Below, piece by piece: positions 20,735-32,183 of a DNA stretch of 64,000 nt. Made by a program: the position numbers and the translations under genes. Source of the stretch: Schistocerca nitens (taxonomy: Eukaryota > Arthropoda > Insecta > Orthoptera > Acrididae); assembly GCF_023898315.1 (NCBI RefSeq), contig NC_064619.1, positions 501,738,594 to 501,802,593 of the forward strand. The letters run 5' to 3'. The notes under the pieces were generated by a model. The model saw only the letters and a list, made by a program, of their open reading frames with translations. It was not told where the DNA came from and did no database searches. The number at the start of each line of letters is the position of its first letter. Position 1 is the first letter of the stretch.

Positions 20735-21839
20735 ACAGCAATTTTCTACTTAAAGCCTATTTTTAAAGACTTGGTTAAACACACTGTGTACAAGGTATTA
20801 ATTAGTTAAATGAAGTTCTCATCATTTAACAGCGAAATAGTGATAATTTTCTTTCCTTACAGACGATATGTTATTGCAAGTTCCTCCTCATACGGTGCAC
20901 TGCTGTCGGGGAGGGGGGGGGGGTTGTGATATAGTCCTTGGTTAAACATGTTCTGTCATGCAGCCCGTGGGCTGTCAGTCTCTTGTATGGGTGATGTAAC
21001 TGGAAGTTGGTTTCCTTCCATACATTATTTGTTATCGCGCACATGTTCAGGAGTCCACGATTTATATCTCTTGCCTTTTGTGTCATGTCTTCGGGGAGTC
21101 AGTTGTTTTGTGGCGTTCTCAGGTTATGCGCTCCCATCAGGTCTTCAGTGAAGAAGATTGTGTCTGCCAAGAAGTATGTTATTCTGCTTTTAGTCTATTT
21201 TGAGACGCACAGCATTCTTTTCGGGGTGCTGACTTGACTCCCTGTAGTCGTCTGGGAGTGACTATCTGAGGTATCTGCATCTAAGTTATATGCCGTATGA
21301 TGCAATGAGCGTGACCTTAAGTTGAATAATGACTGGGCATCTCTTACGGATAGTACACTCAGTTTCTCTATCTATAGGTTTGCCTTCGTCACTCTTACTA
21401 CTCCGTCTTCGATGTGCTTGGGAAACGGTGTTTAACCCGTCACCTGCAGTGTGGTTCCTAGGTACGTGTTTCTTTTGATTATTTCCAGTTCTTATTCCTC
21501 ATATTAATTTGTCATTGCAAGTCAGGGTGCATCATTTCCTGAATTTCATTGCTTTTGTCTTATCCCTATTTAAGGGGACCACACCGTGGTTCAGGTCGAA
21601 AAAAAAAACAATTTTCAGTTTTCATCATATTTCGATAGATTATGGTTTTATTTAAGTACTCTGAAAAGGATATTGCTGAAAAATGTTTTTTCGAGCATTT
21701 AAAGAGTATTTTCCTGCCACGTATGTTTATGTGCCACGCGCAATTTTCTGTCGTCCACTTTTCTGCTAATATTTTAGATCTTTATATCCCCTATATTGCA
21801 TGTTAGGGATTTTTTTTACTTCCGATTTTATTGCATGTT
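20735..21839. other. No gene recognised; isolated TTAA-GGGGACC terminus
   Basis: Unassigned AT-rich DNA with a G-run near 20907-20925. At 21570-21585 TTAA is followed by GGGGACCACACC, which resembles the element end at 16257-16271. The sequence after it does not align closely with the first copy, so it may be the end of a related non-autonomous element. Confidence 0.45.
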
Positions 21840-21860
21840 GTTCGATAATTGTCACCCTGT

Positions 21861-23333
21861 ACTTTTTTCTGTGGCATCTGAGAGAAGCTTCTGAGAGAAT
21901 TTCAAAAAAATAACATTTGTGAGACTTGGTCAATAGTATCAAAATAAAGAGCCGCGAACCACTGTCCCATAGTGAGAAGAGGTTCGACAAACGTCTGCCC
22001 TAACGTGCCATATATAAGCAAACACGTAACTCAGATAGGGGTCGTGTATTTATTGTAATGGCTCATATATTAAGAGCTCAAAACGTTGACCTTGAGCGTT
22101 GCAGCACTCTATAAAGTGATTCTGGAGAAACAATAGTGCACGTTGATTTTCTTCTGGAGTTATCGGCAGTCTCGTGTTGCAAGACATTTCACGCCGTCGG
22201 GTGTAGTCAGTGTTGTAATTTTCACCATAGGTAAGAGTATAGAAGCGTTCAGTTTGGTAAGTGCGTAGACCATTTTGCGTCTGCTGAACGACAGTCACAA
22301 TGTTCTCTAATTGTTCCCTTAAAAGGGTCTGTCATTACATGTGCAGAATGGGAGGGACATTCGTCATGTTGGAATCACACCAACTGCCGTATCTATCCTG
22401 TGCGATGACTTCCAATAACTGAGGTGGCAGCACATCGTAGGAGCTCGAGATTCAGATTTCGGTTAATAAAAGAGGGACCAGTGATACGGCCCTTTAAAAA
22501 CGCGCATAAAACGTTGATAGACGAAGAACATTGTTTTTATCCACTTTTTTGTCACTGTGCATTTTCGACGGATGATTAGTGCGTATTGCAGATCGACTTG
22601 CCCATGGTTTGTAAACGATTCTTCTAGCTTAAACAAAATTTTGCATATATACGCCGCATCACTTCGCACTTTTCATAGATAACATTCGGAGAACTATAAC
22701 CAATTCTGGAAGTCATCACCATGAAGCTGTAGATGCAATGAAATGTGAAGAGGATGAAATGCGATGGGACACTTGTTTGGTTTATCTTTCTCGTACTCCC
22801 GAAACGCTTCTTGGTGACATTTACAGTGTGTATTGCTAGTACTAAATTGTTAAATTAATTTCGCTCATCAGTTGTTCTCCTTTCCTTTGGCGTATTTTAC
22901 TCTCCGCACTTCCAGTTTTTATAACCTTTTTCATAACGTTTCCAAAGACAGATCCTGAGTGCTTGCCACGACGTGGATACTCTTCAGCGTATAACAGCAC
23001 CAGTGCTCTGATCTTTTGGCGACATTCGCCGTAAGTGATATTCACTTTTTCGACTGTCGTATACATTATCACTGTCTCAATAGTTTTACGAGCAAGTTAA
23101 CTGATCGCTACAACAACAGAACACAGAATGATGGGCTTCAAGTGCGTAGGTAAATCTTACCTGAGTTACGTGTCTGCTTACATTTGGTATAATAGGGCAG
23201 ACATTTGTGGAACCTCTTCTCCTGAGGGACGGTGGTTTGCGGCGCTGTTTTCTTGATACTGTGATCAATTCCCACCAATGTTATGACGTTGAACTTCTCT
23301 TAGAAACTTCTTTCTAATTTCACAGATAAAAAT
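21861..23333 (-). mobile_element. Mariner-type transposon with long terminal inverted repeats
   Basis: Left arm 21861-22034 and right arm 23161-23333 are inverse copies. For example CTGAGTTACGTGT at 23161 pairs with ACACGTAACTCAG at 22022-22034; AGGGCAGAC...AACCTCTTCTC pairs with its inverse at 21976-21999; and TTCTCTTAGAAACTTCT pairs with the region at 21884-21903. The arms are about 175 bp, long for mariner, and moderately diverged from each other. The transposase relic lies between them on the minus strand. Outer limits are approximate. Just outside the left arm, 21840-21861 resembles another mariner terminus (GATAATTGTCACCCTGTA). Confidence 0.72.
22060..23072 (-). pseudogene. Tc1/mariner transposase (DUF4817-type N-terminus), broken
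   Basis: The N-terminal frame 23072-22842 reads YGECRQKIRALVLLYAEEYP, the helix-turn-helix signature of insect transposases carrying a DUF4817-like domain. The middle frame, 22669-22463, has SFTNHGQVDLQ, the region right after the first catalytic Asp in relatives (FTDES-FTNHGQVNL), and then KGPYHWSLFY. The C-terminal frame 22298-22050 has LPITPEENQRALLFLQNHF and ends CCNAQGQRFELLI, matching the usual terminal EANGGHFEHL. The second and third catalytic motifs are not readable, and there are at least two frame changes plus internal loss. Not functional. Confidence 0.72.
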
Positions 23334-23352
23334 GTGTGGTACAATTACAAAA

Positions 23353-23507
23353 ATGGTCGGTGTCGTAATTCGGCGACTATAAACGATAAAAATTACTTTC
23401 GAACATCAGGAAATTCGTCATATTGTACGCTAAACTGGGCGAAAATCTCATAATAATATATTTATTCCATCTGGATATATTTGAGGTGACCTGTCTTATC
23501 TACCTTA
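23353..23507 (+). repeat. Dispersed repeat, copy 2 (unknown family)
   Basis: Same orientation as 18598-18740 with scattered differences and one insertion (TTCGAAC inside the shared ATTACT...ATCAGG). It lies just outside the right inverted repeat of the mariner at 21861-23333. Confidence 0.65.
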
Positions 23508-23949
23508 CCTTTTATATGAAAGATCACTCAAACACCTCGCGAATATTGGGCAATATGTTTATGAGAACAATATATTCTCGTAAATGCTGAAGAGATCCAC
23601 ACTTTTCCCTCACATTGCTTGTGGTTGGATAAGCACTGGAAAAGCTTTTTTCAGCTTGCCTTTTAGAAGTAATGTCTCCATTCATGGATATCAGCAGAAA
23701 TTTTTCCAAGTGGGGCAAAGACACAAAATTTGCCAGTTTTGACTTAACTGTTTGAGCCTGAAAACTTGTCGTGTCTGAGAACAAAAGCTTACTGTACCTC
23801 ACAAGATTGGTAGGTAACTTCTTAACACACTCCAAGAAAAAAACCGACGCCACATGAAGGAATTATCCGAATCAAACAGAAATCGGAAGATGTGATTTAC
23901 ATATACAGGGAAACACATGATTGGGATTTCAGAAAAACTGGATGATTTA
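23508..23949. other. No gene recognised
   Basis: Unassigned AT-rich DNA. A 109-codon minus-strand ORF (23524-23853) shows no domain I can name. Confidence 0.45.
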
Positions 23950-24302
23950 TTAAAGAAAACGAAGTTCACAAACTGAGCAAGTACATACTGCACTGATCCA
24001 CACCTGGTCCTTGTGCAAGCAGTTACTCGGCTTGGCACTGGCTATTGGAGTTGTTGGAAGTCGTCCAAATTCTGTCCAATTGTCATAAAAATCCTGAGCT
24101 GGTTGGAGGGCTCTGTCCATAATGCTCTGAACGCCATCCGTAGAGGAGGCATTATCTTGATGAACTGTAAGCTGAGGATGGATTTCCATGAAGGGTAACA
24201 AAATGGGGAGAAGAAAGTCATAGACGTAGCGCTGTGCTGTAAGGGCGCCGAGGATGACAATCAAAGTGGTCCTGCTATGAAATGGCATCCCAGACCATCA
24301 CT
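23950..24302 (-). pseudogene. Tc1-like transposase fragment cut by the satellite array
   Basis: The minus strand reads VMVWDAIS at the very edge of the array, then HSRTTLIVILGALTAQRYV, LLPILLPFMEIHPQL and HQDNA, which is the second catalytic Asp region of a Tc1 transposase (FQQDNARPH in relatives). Sequence after HQDNA is scrambled or shifted. The N-terminal half, which should lie at higher coordinates, is replaced by the first satellite units at about 24303-24313. I did not find the missing half at the other edge of the array. Confidence 0.7.
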
Positions 24303-24312
24303 AATGGATGTA

Positions 24313-24410
24313 GAGCTGCAGAACAGGCAACAGTCTGGCTGCCGAGCCGCAGAGCAGGCGACAGTCTGCATGACGAGCTGCAGAGAAGGTGGCAGTCTGG
24401 ATGTCGAGCC
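24313..24410 (+). repeat. Diverged left-edge monomers
   Basis: The first three units are clearly more divergent than any interior unit: they carry CTGCAGAACAGGCAACAG, CGCAGAGCAGGCGACAG and CTGCAGAGAAGGTGGCAG where interior units have CGATGAGCGGGCGGCAG. Edge divergence is the usual result of unequal exchange homogenising the centre. The three units share GCAGA in place of GATGA, so they may preserve an older monomer type. Confidence 0.8.
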
Positions 24411-27400
24411 AATGAGCGGGCGGCGGTCTGGATGCCAAGCCGATGAGTGGACGGCGGTCTGGATGCCGAGCCGATGAGCGGGCGGCGGTCTGGATGCCGA
24501 GCCGATGAGCGGGCGGCAGTCTGGATGCCGAGCCGATGAGCGGGCGGCAGTCTGGATGCCGAGCCGATGAGCGGGCGGCAGTCTGGATGCCGAGCCGATG
24601 AGCGGGCGGCAGTCTGGATGCCGAGCCGATGAGCGGGCGGCAGTGTGGATGCCGAGCCGATGAGCGGGCGGCAGTCTGGATGCCGAGCCGACTAGCGGGC
24701 GGCAGTCTGGATGCCGAGCCGATGAGCAAGCGAGAGTGTGGATGCCGAGCCGATGAGCGGGCGGCTGTCTGGATGCCGAGGCGACGAGCGGGCGGCAGTC
24801 TAGATGCCGAGCCGACGAACGGGCGACAGTGTGGATGCCGAGCCGACGAGCGGGCGGCAGTCTGGATGCCGAGCCGACCAGCGGGCGGCAGTCTGGATGC
24901 CGAGCCGACCAGCGGGCGGCAGTCTGGATGCCGAGCCGACCAGCGGGCGGCAGTCTGGATGCCGAGCCGAGGAGCGGGCGGCGGTCTGGATGCCGAGCCG
25001 ATGAGCGGGCGGTGGTCTGGATGCCGAGCCAATGAGCGGGCGGCAGTCTGGATGCCGAGCCGACTAGCGGGCGGAAGTCTGGATGCCGAGCCGATGAGCG
25101 GGCGGCAGTGTGGATGCCGAACCGTTGAGCGGGCGGCAGTGTGGATGCCGAGCCGATGAGCGGGCGGCAGTGTGGATGCCGAGCCGATGAGCGGGCGGCA
25201 GTGTCGATGCCGAGCCGATGAGTGGGCTGCAGTGTGGATGCCGAGCCGATGAGCGGGCGGCAGTGTGGATGCCGAGCCGATGAGAGGACGGCGGTCTGGA
25301 TGCCGAGCCGATGAGCGGGCGGCAGTCTGGATGCCGAGCCGATGAGCGTGAGGCAGTGTGGATGCTGAGCCGATGAGCGGACGGCAGTCTGGATGCCGAG
25401 CCGACCAGCGGGCGGCAGTCTGGATGCCGAGCCGATGAGCGGGCGGCAGTCTGGATGCCGAGCCGACTAGTGGGCGGCAGTCTGGATGCCGAGCCGATGA
25501 GCGGGCGGCAGAGTGGATGCCGAGCCATTGAGCGGGCGGCAGTGTGGATGCCGAGCCATTGAGCGGGCGGCAGTGTGGATGCCGAGCCGATGAGCGGGCG
25601 GCAGTGTGGATGCCGAGCCGATGAGCGGGCGGCAGTGTCGATGCCGAGCCGATGAGTGGGCTGCAGTGTGGATGCCGAGCCGATGAGCGGGCGGCAGACT
25701 GGTTGCCGAGCCGACGAGCAAGCGGCAGTCTGGATTCCGAGCCGACGAGCAAGCGGGCGGCAGTGTGGATGCCGAGTCGATGAGCGGGCGGCAGTCTGGA
25801 TGCCGAGCCGACTAGCGGGCGGAAGTCTGGATGCGGAGCCGATGAGCGGGCGGCAGTGTGGATGCCGAACCGTTGAGCGGGCGGCAGTGTGGATGCCGAG
25901 CCGATGAGCGGGCAGCAGTGTGGATGCCGAGCCGATGAGCGGGCGGCAGTGTCGATGCCGAGCTGATGAGTAGGCTGCAGTGTGGATGCCGAGCCGATGA
26001 GCGGGCGGCAGTGTGGATGCCGAGCCGATGAGAGGACGGCGGTCTGGATGCCGAGCCGATGAGAGGACGGCGGCCTGGATGCCGAGCCGATGAGCGGGCG
26101 GCAGTCTGGATGCCGAGCCGATGAGCGGGCGGCAGTCTGGATGCCGAGCCGATGAGCGTGCGGCAGTATGGATGCTGAGCCGATGAGCGGGCGGCAGTCT
26201 GGATGCCGAGCCGACCAGCGGGCGGCAGTCTGGATTCCGAGCCGACTAGCGGGCGGCAGTGTGGTTGCCGAGTCGATCAGCGGGCGGCAGTCTGGATGCC
26301 GAGCCGACTAGTGGGCGGCAGTCTGGATGCCGAGCCGATGAGCGGGCGGCAGCGTGGATGCCGAGCCATTGAGCGGGCGGCAGTGTGGATGCCGAGCCGA
26401 TGAGCAGGCAGCAGTGTGGATGCCGAGCCGATGAGCGGGCGGCAGTGTGGATGCCGAGCCGATGAGCGGGCGGCAGTCTGGATGCCGAGCCGACTAGCGG
26501 GCGGCAGTCTGGATGCCGAGCCGATGAGCGGACGGCAGTGTGGATGCCGAGCCGTTGTTGGGGCGGCAGTGTGGATGCCGAGCCGATGAGCAGGCGGCAG
26601 TGTGGATGCCGAGCCGATGAGCGGGCGGCAGTGTCGATGCTGAGCCGATGAGTGGGCTGCAGTGTGGATGCCGAGCCGATGAGCGGGCGGCAATGTGGAT
26701 TCCGAGCCGATGAGAGGACGGCGTACTGGATGCCGAGCCGATGAGCGGGTGGCAGTTTGGATGCCGAGCCGATGAGCGGGCGGCAGTCTGGATGCCGAGC
26801 CGATGAGTGAGTGGCAGTCTGGATGCCGAGCCGACTAGCGGGCGGCAGTCTGGATGCCGAGCCGATGAGCGGGCGGCAGACTGGATGCCGAGCCATTGAG
26901 CGGGCGGCAGTGTGGATGCCGAGCCGATGAGCGGGCGGCAGTGTGGATGCCGAGCCGATGAGAGGATGGCGGTCTGGATGCCGAGCCGATGAGCGGGCGG
27001 CAGTGTGGATGCCGTCCCGATGAGTGGGCGGCAGTCTGGATGCCGAGCCGATGAGCGGGAGGCAGCCTGGATGCCGAGCCGATGAGCGGGCGGCAGCCTG
27101 GGTGCCGAGCCGATGAGGGGGCAGCAGTCTGGATCCCGAGCCGATGAGTGGACGGCAGTCTGGATGCCGAGCCGACTAGCGGGCTGCAGTCTGGATGCCG
27201 ATCCGACGAGCTGGCAGCAGTGTGGATGCCGAGCCGATGAGGGGGCGGCATTCTGGTTTCCGAGCCGATGAGTGGACGGCGGTCTGGATGCCGAGCCGAT
27301 GAGTGGGCAGCAGTCTGGATGCCGAGCCGACTAGCGGGCGGCAGTCTGGATGCCGAGCCGATGAGCAGGCGGCAGTCTGGATGCCGAGCCGACGAGCGGG

Positions 27401-29490
27401 CGGAGTGCGGATGCCGAGCCGACGAGCGGGCGGCAGTCTGGATGCCGAGCCGACTAGCGGGCGGCAGTCTGGATGCCGAGCCGATGAGCGGGCGGCAGTG
27501 TGGACGCCGAGCCAATGAGCGGGCGGCAGTCTGGTTGCCGAGCCGACTAGCAGGTGGCAGTCTGGATGCCGAGTCGATGAACGGGCTGCAGTCTGGAAGC
27601 CGAGCCGATGAGCGGGTGGCAGTCTGGATGCCGAGGCGAAGAGCGGGCGGCAGTCGAGATGCCGAGCCGACGAGCGGGCGGCAGTGTGGATGCCGAGCCG
27701 ACGAACAGGCGGCAGTCTGGATGCCGAGCCGACTAGCGGGCGGCAGTCTGGATGCCGAGCCGAGGAGCGGGCGGCAGTCTGGATGCCGAGCCGACGAGCG
27801 GGCGGCAGTGTGGATGCCGAGCCGACGAGCGGGCGGCAGTCTGGATGCCGAGCCGACCAGTGGGCGGCAGTCTGGATGCCGAGCCGACCAGCGGGCGGCA
27901 GTCTGGATGCCGAGCCGACCAGCGGGCGGCAGTCTGGATGCCGAGCCGACCAGCGGGCGGCAGTCTGGATGCCAAGCCGAGGAGCGGGCGGCGGTCTGGA
28001 TGCCGAGCCGATGAGCGGGCGGCAGTCTGGATGCCGAGCCGATGAGCGGGCGGCAGACTGGTTGCCGAGCCGACGAGCATGCGGCAGTCTGGATTCCGAG
28101 CCGACTAGCGGGCGCAGTGTGGATGCCGAGTCGATGAGCGGGCGGCAGTCTGGATGCCGAGCCGACTAGCGGGCGGCAGTGTGGATGCCGAGTCGATGAG
28201 CGGGCGGCAGTCTGGATTCCGAGCTGACTAGCGGGCGGCATTCTGGATGCCGAGCCGATGAGCGGGCGGCAGTCTGGATGCCGAGACATTGAGCGGGCGG
28301 CAGTGTGGATGCCGAGCCGATGAGCGGGCGGCAGTGTGGATGCCGAGCCGATGAGCGGGCGGCAGTGTGGATGCCGAGCCGATGAGAGGATGGCGGTCTG
28401 GATGCCGAGCCGATGAGCGGGCGGCATTCTTGACGCCGAGCTGACGAGCGTGCGGCAGTCTGGATGCCGAGCCGACTAGCGGGCGGCCGTCTGGATGCCG
28501 AGCCGATGAGCGAGCGGCAGTGTGGATGCCGAGCCGATGAGCGGTTGGCAGTCTGGATGCCGAGCCGACTACTGGGCGGCAGTGTGGATGTCGAGCCGAT
28601 GAGCGGGCGGCAGTCTGGATGCCGAGCCGACTAGCGGGCGGCAGTCTGGATGCCGAGCCGATGAGCGGGCGGCAGTGTGGATGCCGAGCCGATGAGCGGG
28701 CGGCAGTGTGGATGCCGAGCCGCTGAGCGGGCGGCAGTGTGGATGCCGAGCCGATGAGCGGGCGGCAGTGTCGATGCTGAGCCGATGAGCGGGCGGCAGT
28801 GTCGATGCCGAGCCGATGAACGGGTGGCAGTGTCGATGCCGAGCCGCTGAGCGGGCGGCAGTTTGGATGTCGATCCGATGAGCGGGCGGCAGTCTGTATG
28901 CCGAGCCGATGAACGGGCGGTAGTCTGGGTGCCGAGCCGATGAGCGGGCGGCAGTCTGGGTGCCGAGCCGATGAGCGGGCGGCAGTCTGGGTGCCGAGCC
29001 GATGAGCGGGCGGCAGCCTGGATGCGGAGCCGATGAGCGGGCGGCAGCCTGGATGCGGAGCCGATGAGCGGGCTGCAGTCTGGACGCCGAACCGATGAGC
29101 AGGCGGCAGTCTGGATGCCGAGCCGATGAGCCGGCGACAGTGTCGATGCCGAGCCGATGAGCGGGCGGCGGTGTGGATGCCGAGCCGATGAGAGGACGGC
29201 GGTCTGGATGCCGAGCCGATGAGCCGGCAGCAATCTGGATACCGAGCCGATGAGCGGGCGGCAGCTTGGTTTCAGAACCGATGAGTGGACGGCGGTCTGG
29301 ATGCCGAGCCGATGAGTGGGCGTCAGTCTGGATGCCGAGCCGATGAGCAGGCGGCAGTCTGGATGCCGAGCCGATGAGCGGGCGGCAGTCCGGATGCCGA
29401 GCCGATGAGTGGGCGGCAGTCTGGATGCGAGCCGATGAGTGGGCGGCAGTCTGGATGCCGAGCCGATGAGCGGGCGGCAGTGTGGATGCC

Positions 29491-29917
29491 GATGATGATG
29501 ATGATTAGTGTTTTAGGGCGCACAACAGCGAGGTTATCAGCGCCCGTTCCCAAAAGTTCAATTCAGAGCAAAATTGTGAGAGAAATGTTATTGTTCAAAT
29601 TGCAAGATTGGACACAGCACAGCAAGACAGGGTGATAAAACTAAAAATAAAATAGCAGTACAAACGGGTAAAAAAGGAATGAACGGTGGCTGAGTGACCA
29701 CTTACAAATAATGGGTGACCAAACCACCGGACAGCACATTAAGACTGCAATCCCAATATTTTGGGAAGAAGGCCAGACATCACACAAAAACGTAAAACCC
29801 TAGCGACACTCGCCTCATTATTAGTTAAAAGAGAGGGTAGGTCTGGTGGAAAACTGAAATCTTCCCTCAAACCCGCATATAAAACACACTCAGTTAAAAT
29901 ATGTCGTATCGACAGCT
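29491..29917 (-). mobile_element. SINE or 5'-truncated LINE 3' end, inserted in the satellite
   Basis: A 427-bp non-satellite insert. Read on the minus strand it ends GGGCGCTGATAACC...GCGCCC followed by ATCATCATCATCATC, the 3' tail style of several insect LINE/SINE families. An 8-bp target duplication, TGGATGCC (part of the monomer), lies at 29483-29490 and 29918-29925. Block A' shows the unoccupied site near 42746-42758, and the coordinate shift there is exactly 435 bp (427 plus 8). No coding region is recognised; the 78-codon plus-strand frame across its right junction is chance. Confidence 0.85.
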
Positions 29918-30819
29918 TGGATGCCGAGCCGATGATCGGTCGGCAGTCTGGATGCCGAGCCGACTACTGGGCGGCAGTGTGGATGCCGAGCCGATGAGCA
30001 GGCGGCAGTCTGGATGCCGAGCCGACTAGCGGGCGGCAGTCTGGATGCCGAGCCGATGAGCGGGCGGCAGTGTGGATGCCGAGCCGATGAGCGGGCGGCA
30101 GTGTGGATGCCGAGCTGCTGAGCGGGCGGCAGTGTGGATGCCGAGCCGATGAGCGGGCGGCAGTGTGGATGCCGAGCCGATGAGCGGGCGGCAGTGTCGA
30201 TGCCGAGCCGATGAGCGGGCGGCAGTGTTGATGCCGAGCCGATGAGCGGGGGCAGTGTGGATGTCGATCCGATGAGCGGGCGGCAGTCTGTATGCCGAGT
30301 CGATGAACGGGCGGCAGTCTGGGTGCCGAGCTGATGAGCGGGCGGCAGTCTGGGTGCCGAGCCGATGAGCGGGCGGCAGTCTGGGTGCCGAGCCGATGAG
30401 CGGGCGGCAGTCAGGGTGTCGAGCCGATGAGCGGGCGGCAGTCTGGGTGTCGAGCCGATGAGCGGGCAGCAGTCTGGATGCGGAGCCGCTGAGCGGGCGG
30501 CAGTCTGGACGCCAAACCGATGAGCGGGCGGCAGTCTGGATGTCGAGCCGATGAGCCGGCGACAGTGTCGATGCCGAGCCGATGAGCGGGCGGCAGTCTG
30601 GATGCCGAGCCGATGAGCGGGCGGCAGTCTGGATGCCGAGCCAATGAGCGGGCGGCAGTCTGGATGCCGAGCCAATGAGCGGGCGGCAGTCTGGATGCCG
30701 AGCCGACTAGCGGGCGGCAGTGTGGATGCCGAGTCGATGAGCGGGCGGCAGTCTGGATTCCGAGCAGATGAGCGGGCGGCATTGTGGATGCCGAGCCGTT
30801 GAGCGGGCGGCAGTGTGGA

Positions 30820-32183
30820 TGCCGAGCCAATGAGCGGGCGGCAGTCTGGATGCCGAGCCAATGAGCGGGCGGCAGTCTGGATGCCGAGCCGACTAGCGGG
30901 CGGCAGTGTGGATGCCGAGTCGATGAGCGGGCGGCAGTCTGGATGCCGAGCAGATGAGCGGGCGGCATTGTGGATGCCGAGCCGTTGAGCGGGCGGCAGT
31001 GTGGATGCCGAGCCGATGAGCAGGAAGCAGTGTGGATGCCGAGCCGATGAGCGGGCGGCAGTGTCGATGCCGAGCCAATGAGCGGGCTGCAGTGTGGATG
31101 CCGAGGCGATGAGCAGGTGGCGGTGTGGATGCCGAGCCGATGAGAGGACGGCGGTCTGGATGCCAAGCCGATGAGCGGGCAGCAATCTGGATGCCGAGCT
31201 GATGAGTGGGCGGCAGTCTGGATGCCGAGCCGACTAGCGGGCGGCAGTCTGGATGCCGAACCGATGAGTGGGCGGCAGTCTGGATGCCGAGCCGATGAGC
31301 GGGCAGCAGTCTGGATGCCGAGCCGATGAGCGGGCGGCAGTCTGGATGCCGAGCCGATGAGCGGGCGGCAGTCTGGTTTCCGAGCTGATGAGTGGACGGC
31401 GGTCTGGATGCCGAGCCGATGAGTGGGCGGCAGTCTGGATGCCGAGCCGATGAGCGGGCGGCAGTCTGGATGCCCAGCCGATGAGCGGGCAGCAGTCTGG
31501 ATGCCGAGCCAATGAGCGGGCGGCAGTCTGGATGCCGAGCCAATGAGCGGGCGGCAGTCTGGATGCCGAGCCGACTAGCGGGCGGCAGTGTGGATGCCGA
31601 GTCGATGAGCGGGCGGCAGTCTGGATGCCGAGCAGATGAGCGGGCGGCATTGTGGATGCCGAGCCGTTGAGCGGGCGGCAGTGTGGATGCCGAGCCGATG
31701 AGCAGGAAGCAGTGTGGATGCCGAGCCGATGAGCGGGCGGCAGTGTCGATGCCGAGCCGATGAGCGGGCTGCAGTGTGGATGCCGAGGCGATGAGCAGGT
31801 GGCGGTGTGGATGCCGAGCCGATGAGAGGACGGCGGTCTGGATGCCAAGCCGATGAGCGGGCAGCAATCTGGATGCCGAGCTGATGAGTGGGCGGCAGTC
31901 TGGATGCCGAGCCGACTAGCGGGCGGCAGTCTGGATGCCGAACCGATGAGTGGGCGGCAGTCTGGATGCCGAGCCGATGAGCGGGCAGCAGTCTGGATGC
32001 CGAGCCGATGAGCGGGCGGCAGTCTGGATGCCGAGCCGATGAGCGGGCGGCAGTCTGGTTTCCGAGCTGATGAGTGGACGGCGGTCTGGATGCCGAGCCG
32101 ATGAGTGGGCGGCAGTCTGGATGCCGAGCCGATGAGCGGGCGGCAGTCTGGATGCCCAGCCGATGAGCGGGCAGCAGTCTGGA
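30820..32183 (+). repeat. Two tandem 682-bp copies (22 monomers each) inside block A
   Basis: 30820-31501 and 31502-32183 repeat the same series of variants at an offset of 682 bp. For example CCAATGAGCG occurs at 30827 and 30858 and again at 31509 and 31540. Block A' has a single copy, so the duplication followed the A/A' split or was lost from A'. Confidence 0.8.

Noticed and set aside
20871-21240. LINE reverse-transcriptase remnant in the unassigned stretch
   Set aside because: Translations in all frames gave no RT motif I could defend.
24241-24330. Origin of the monomer from the Tc1 sequence at its border (GGTCTGGGATGCC resembles GTCTGGATGCC)
   Set aside because: The similarity is short and in the opposite orientation relative to the array, so it is probably chance.
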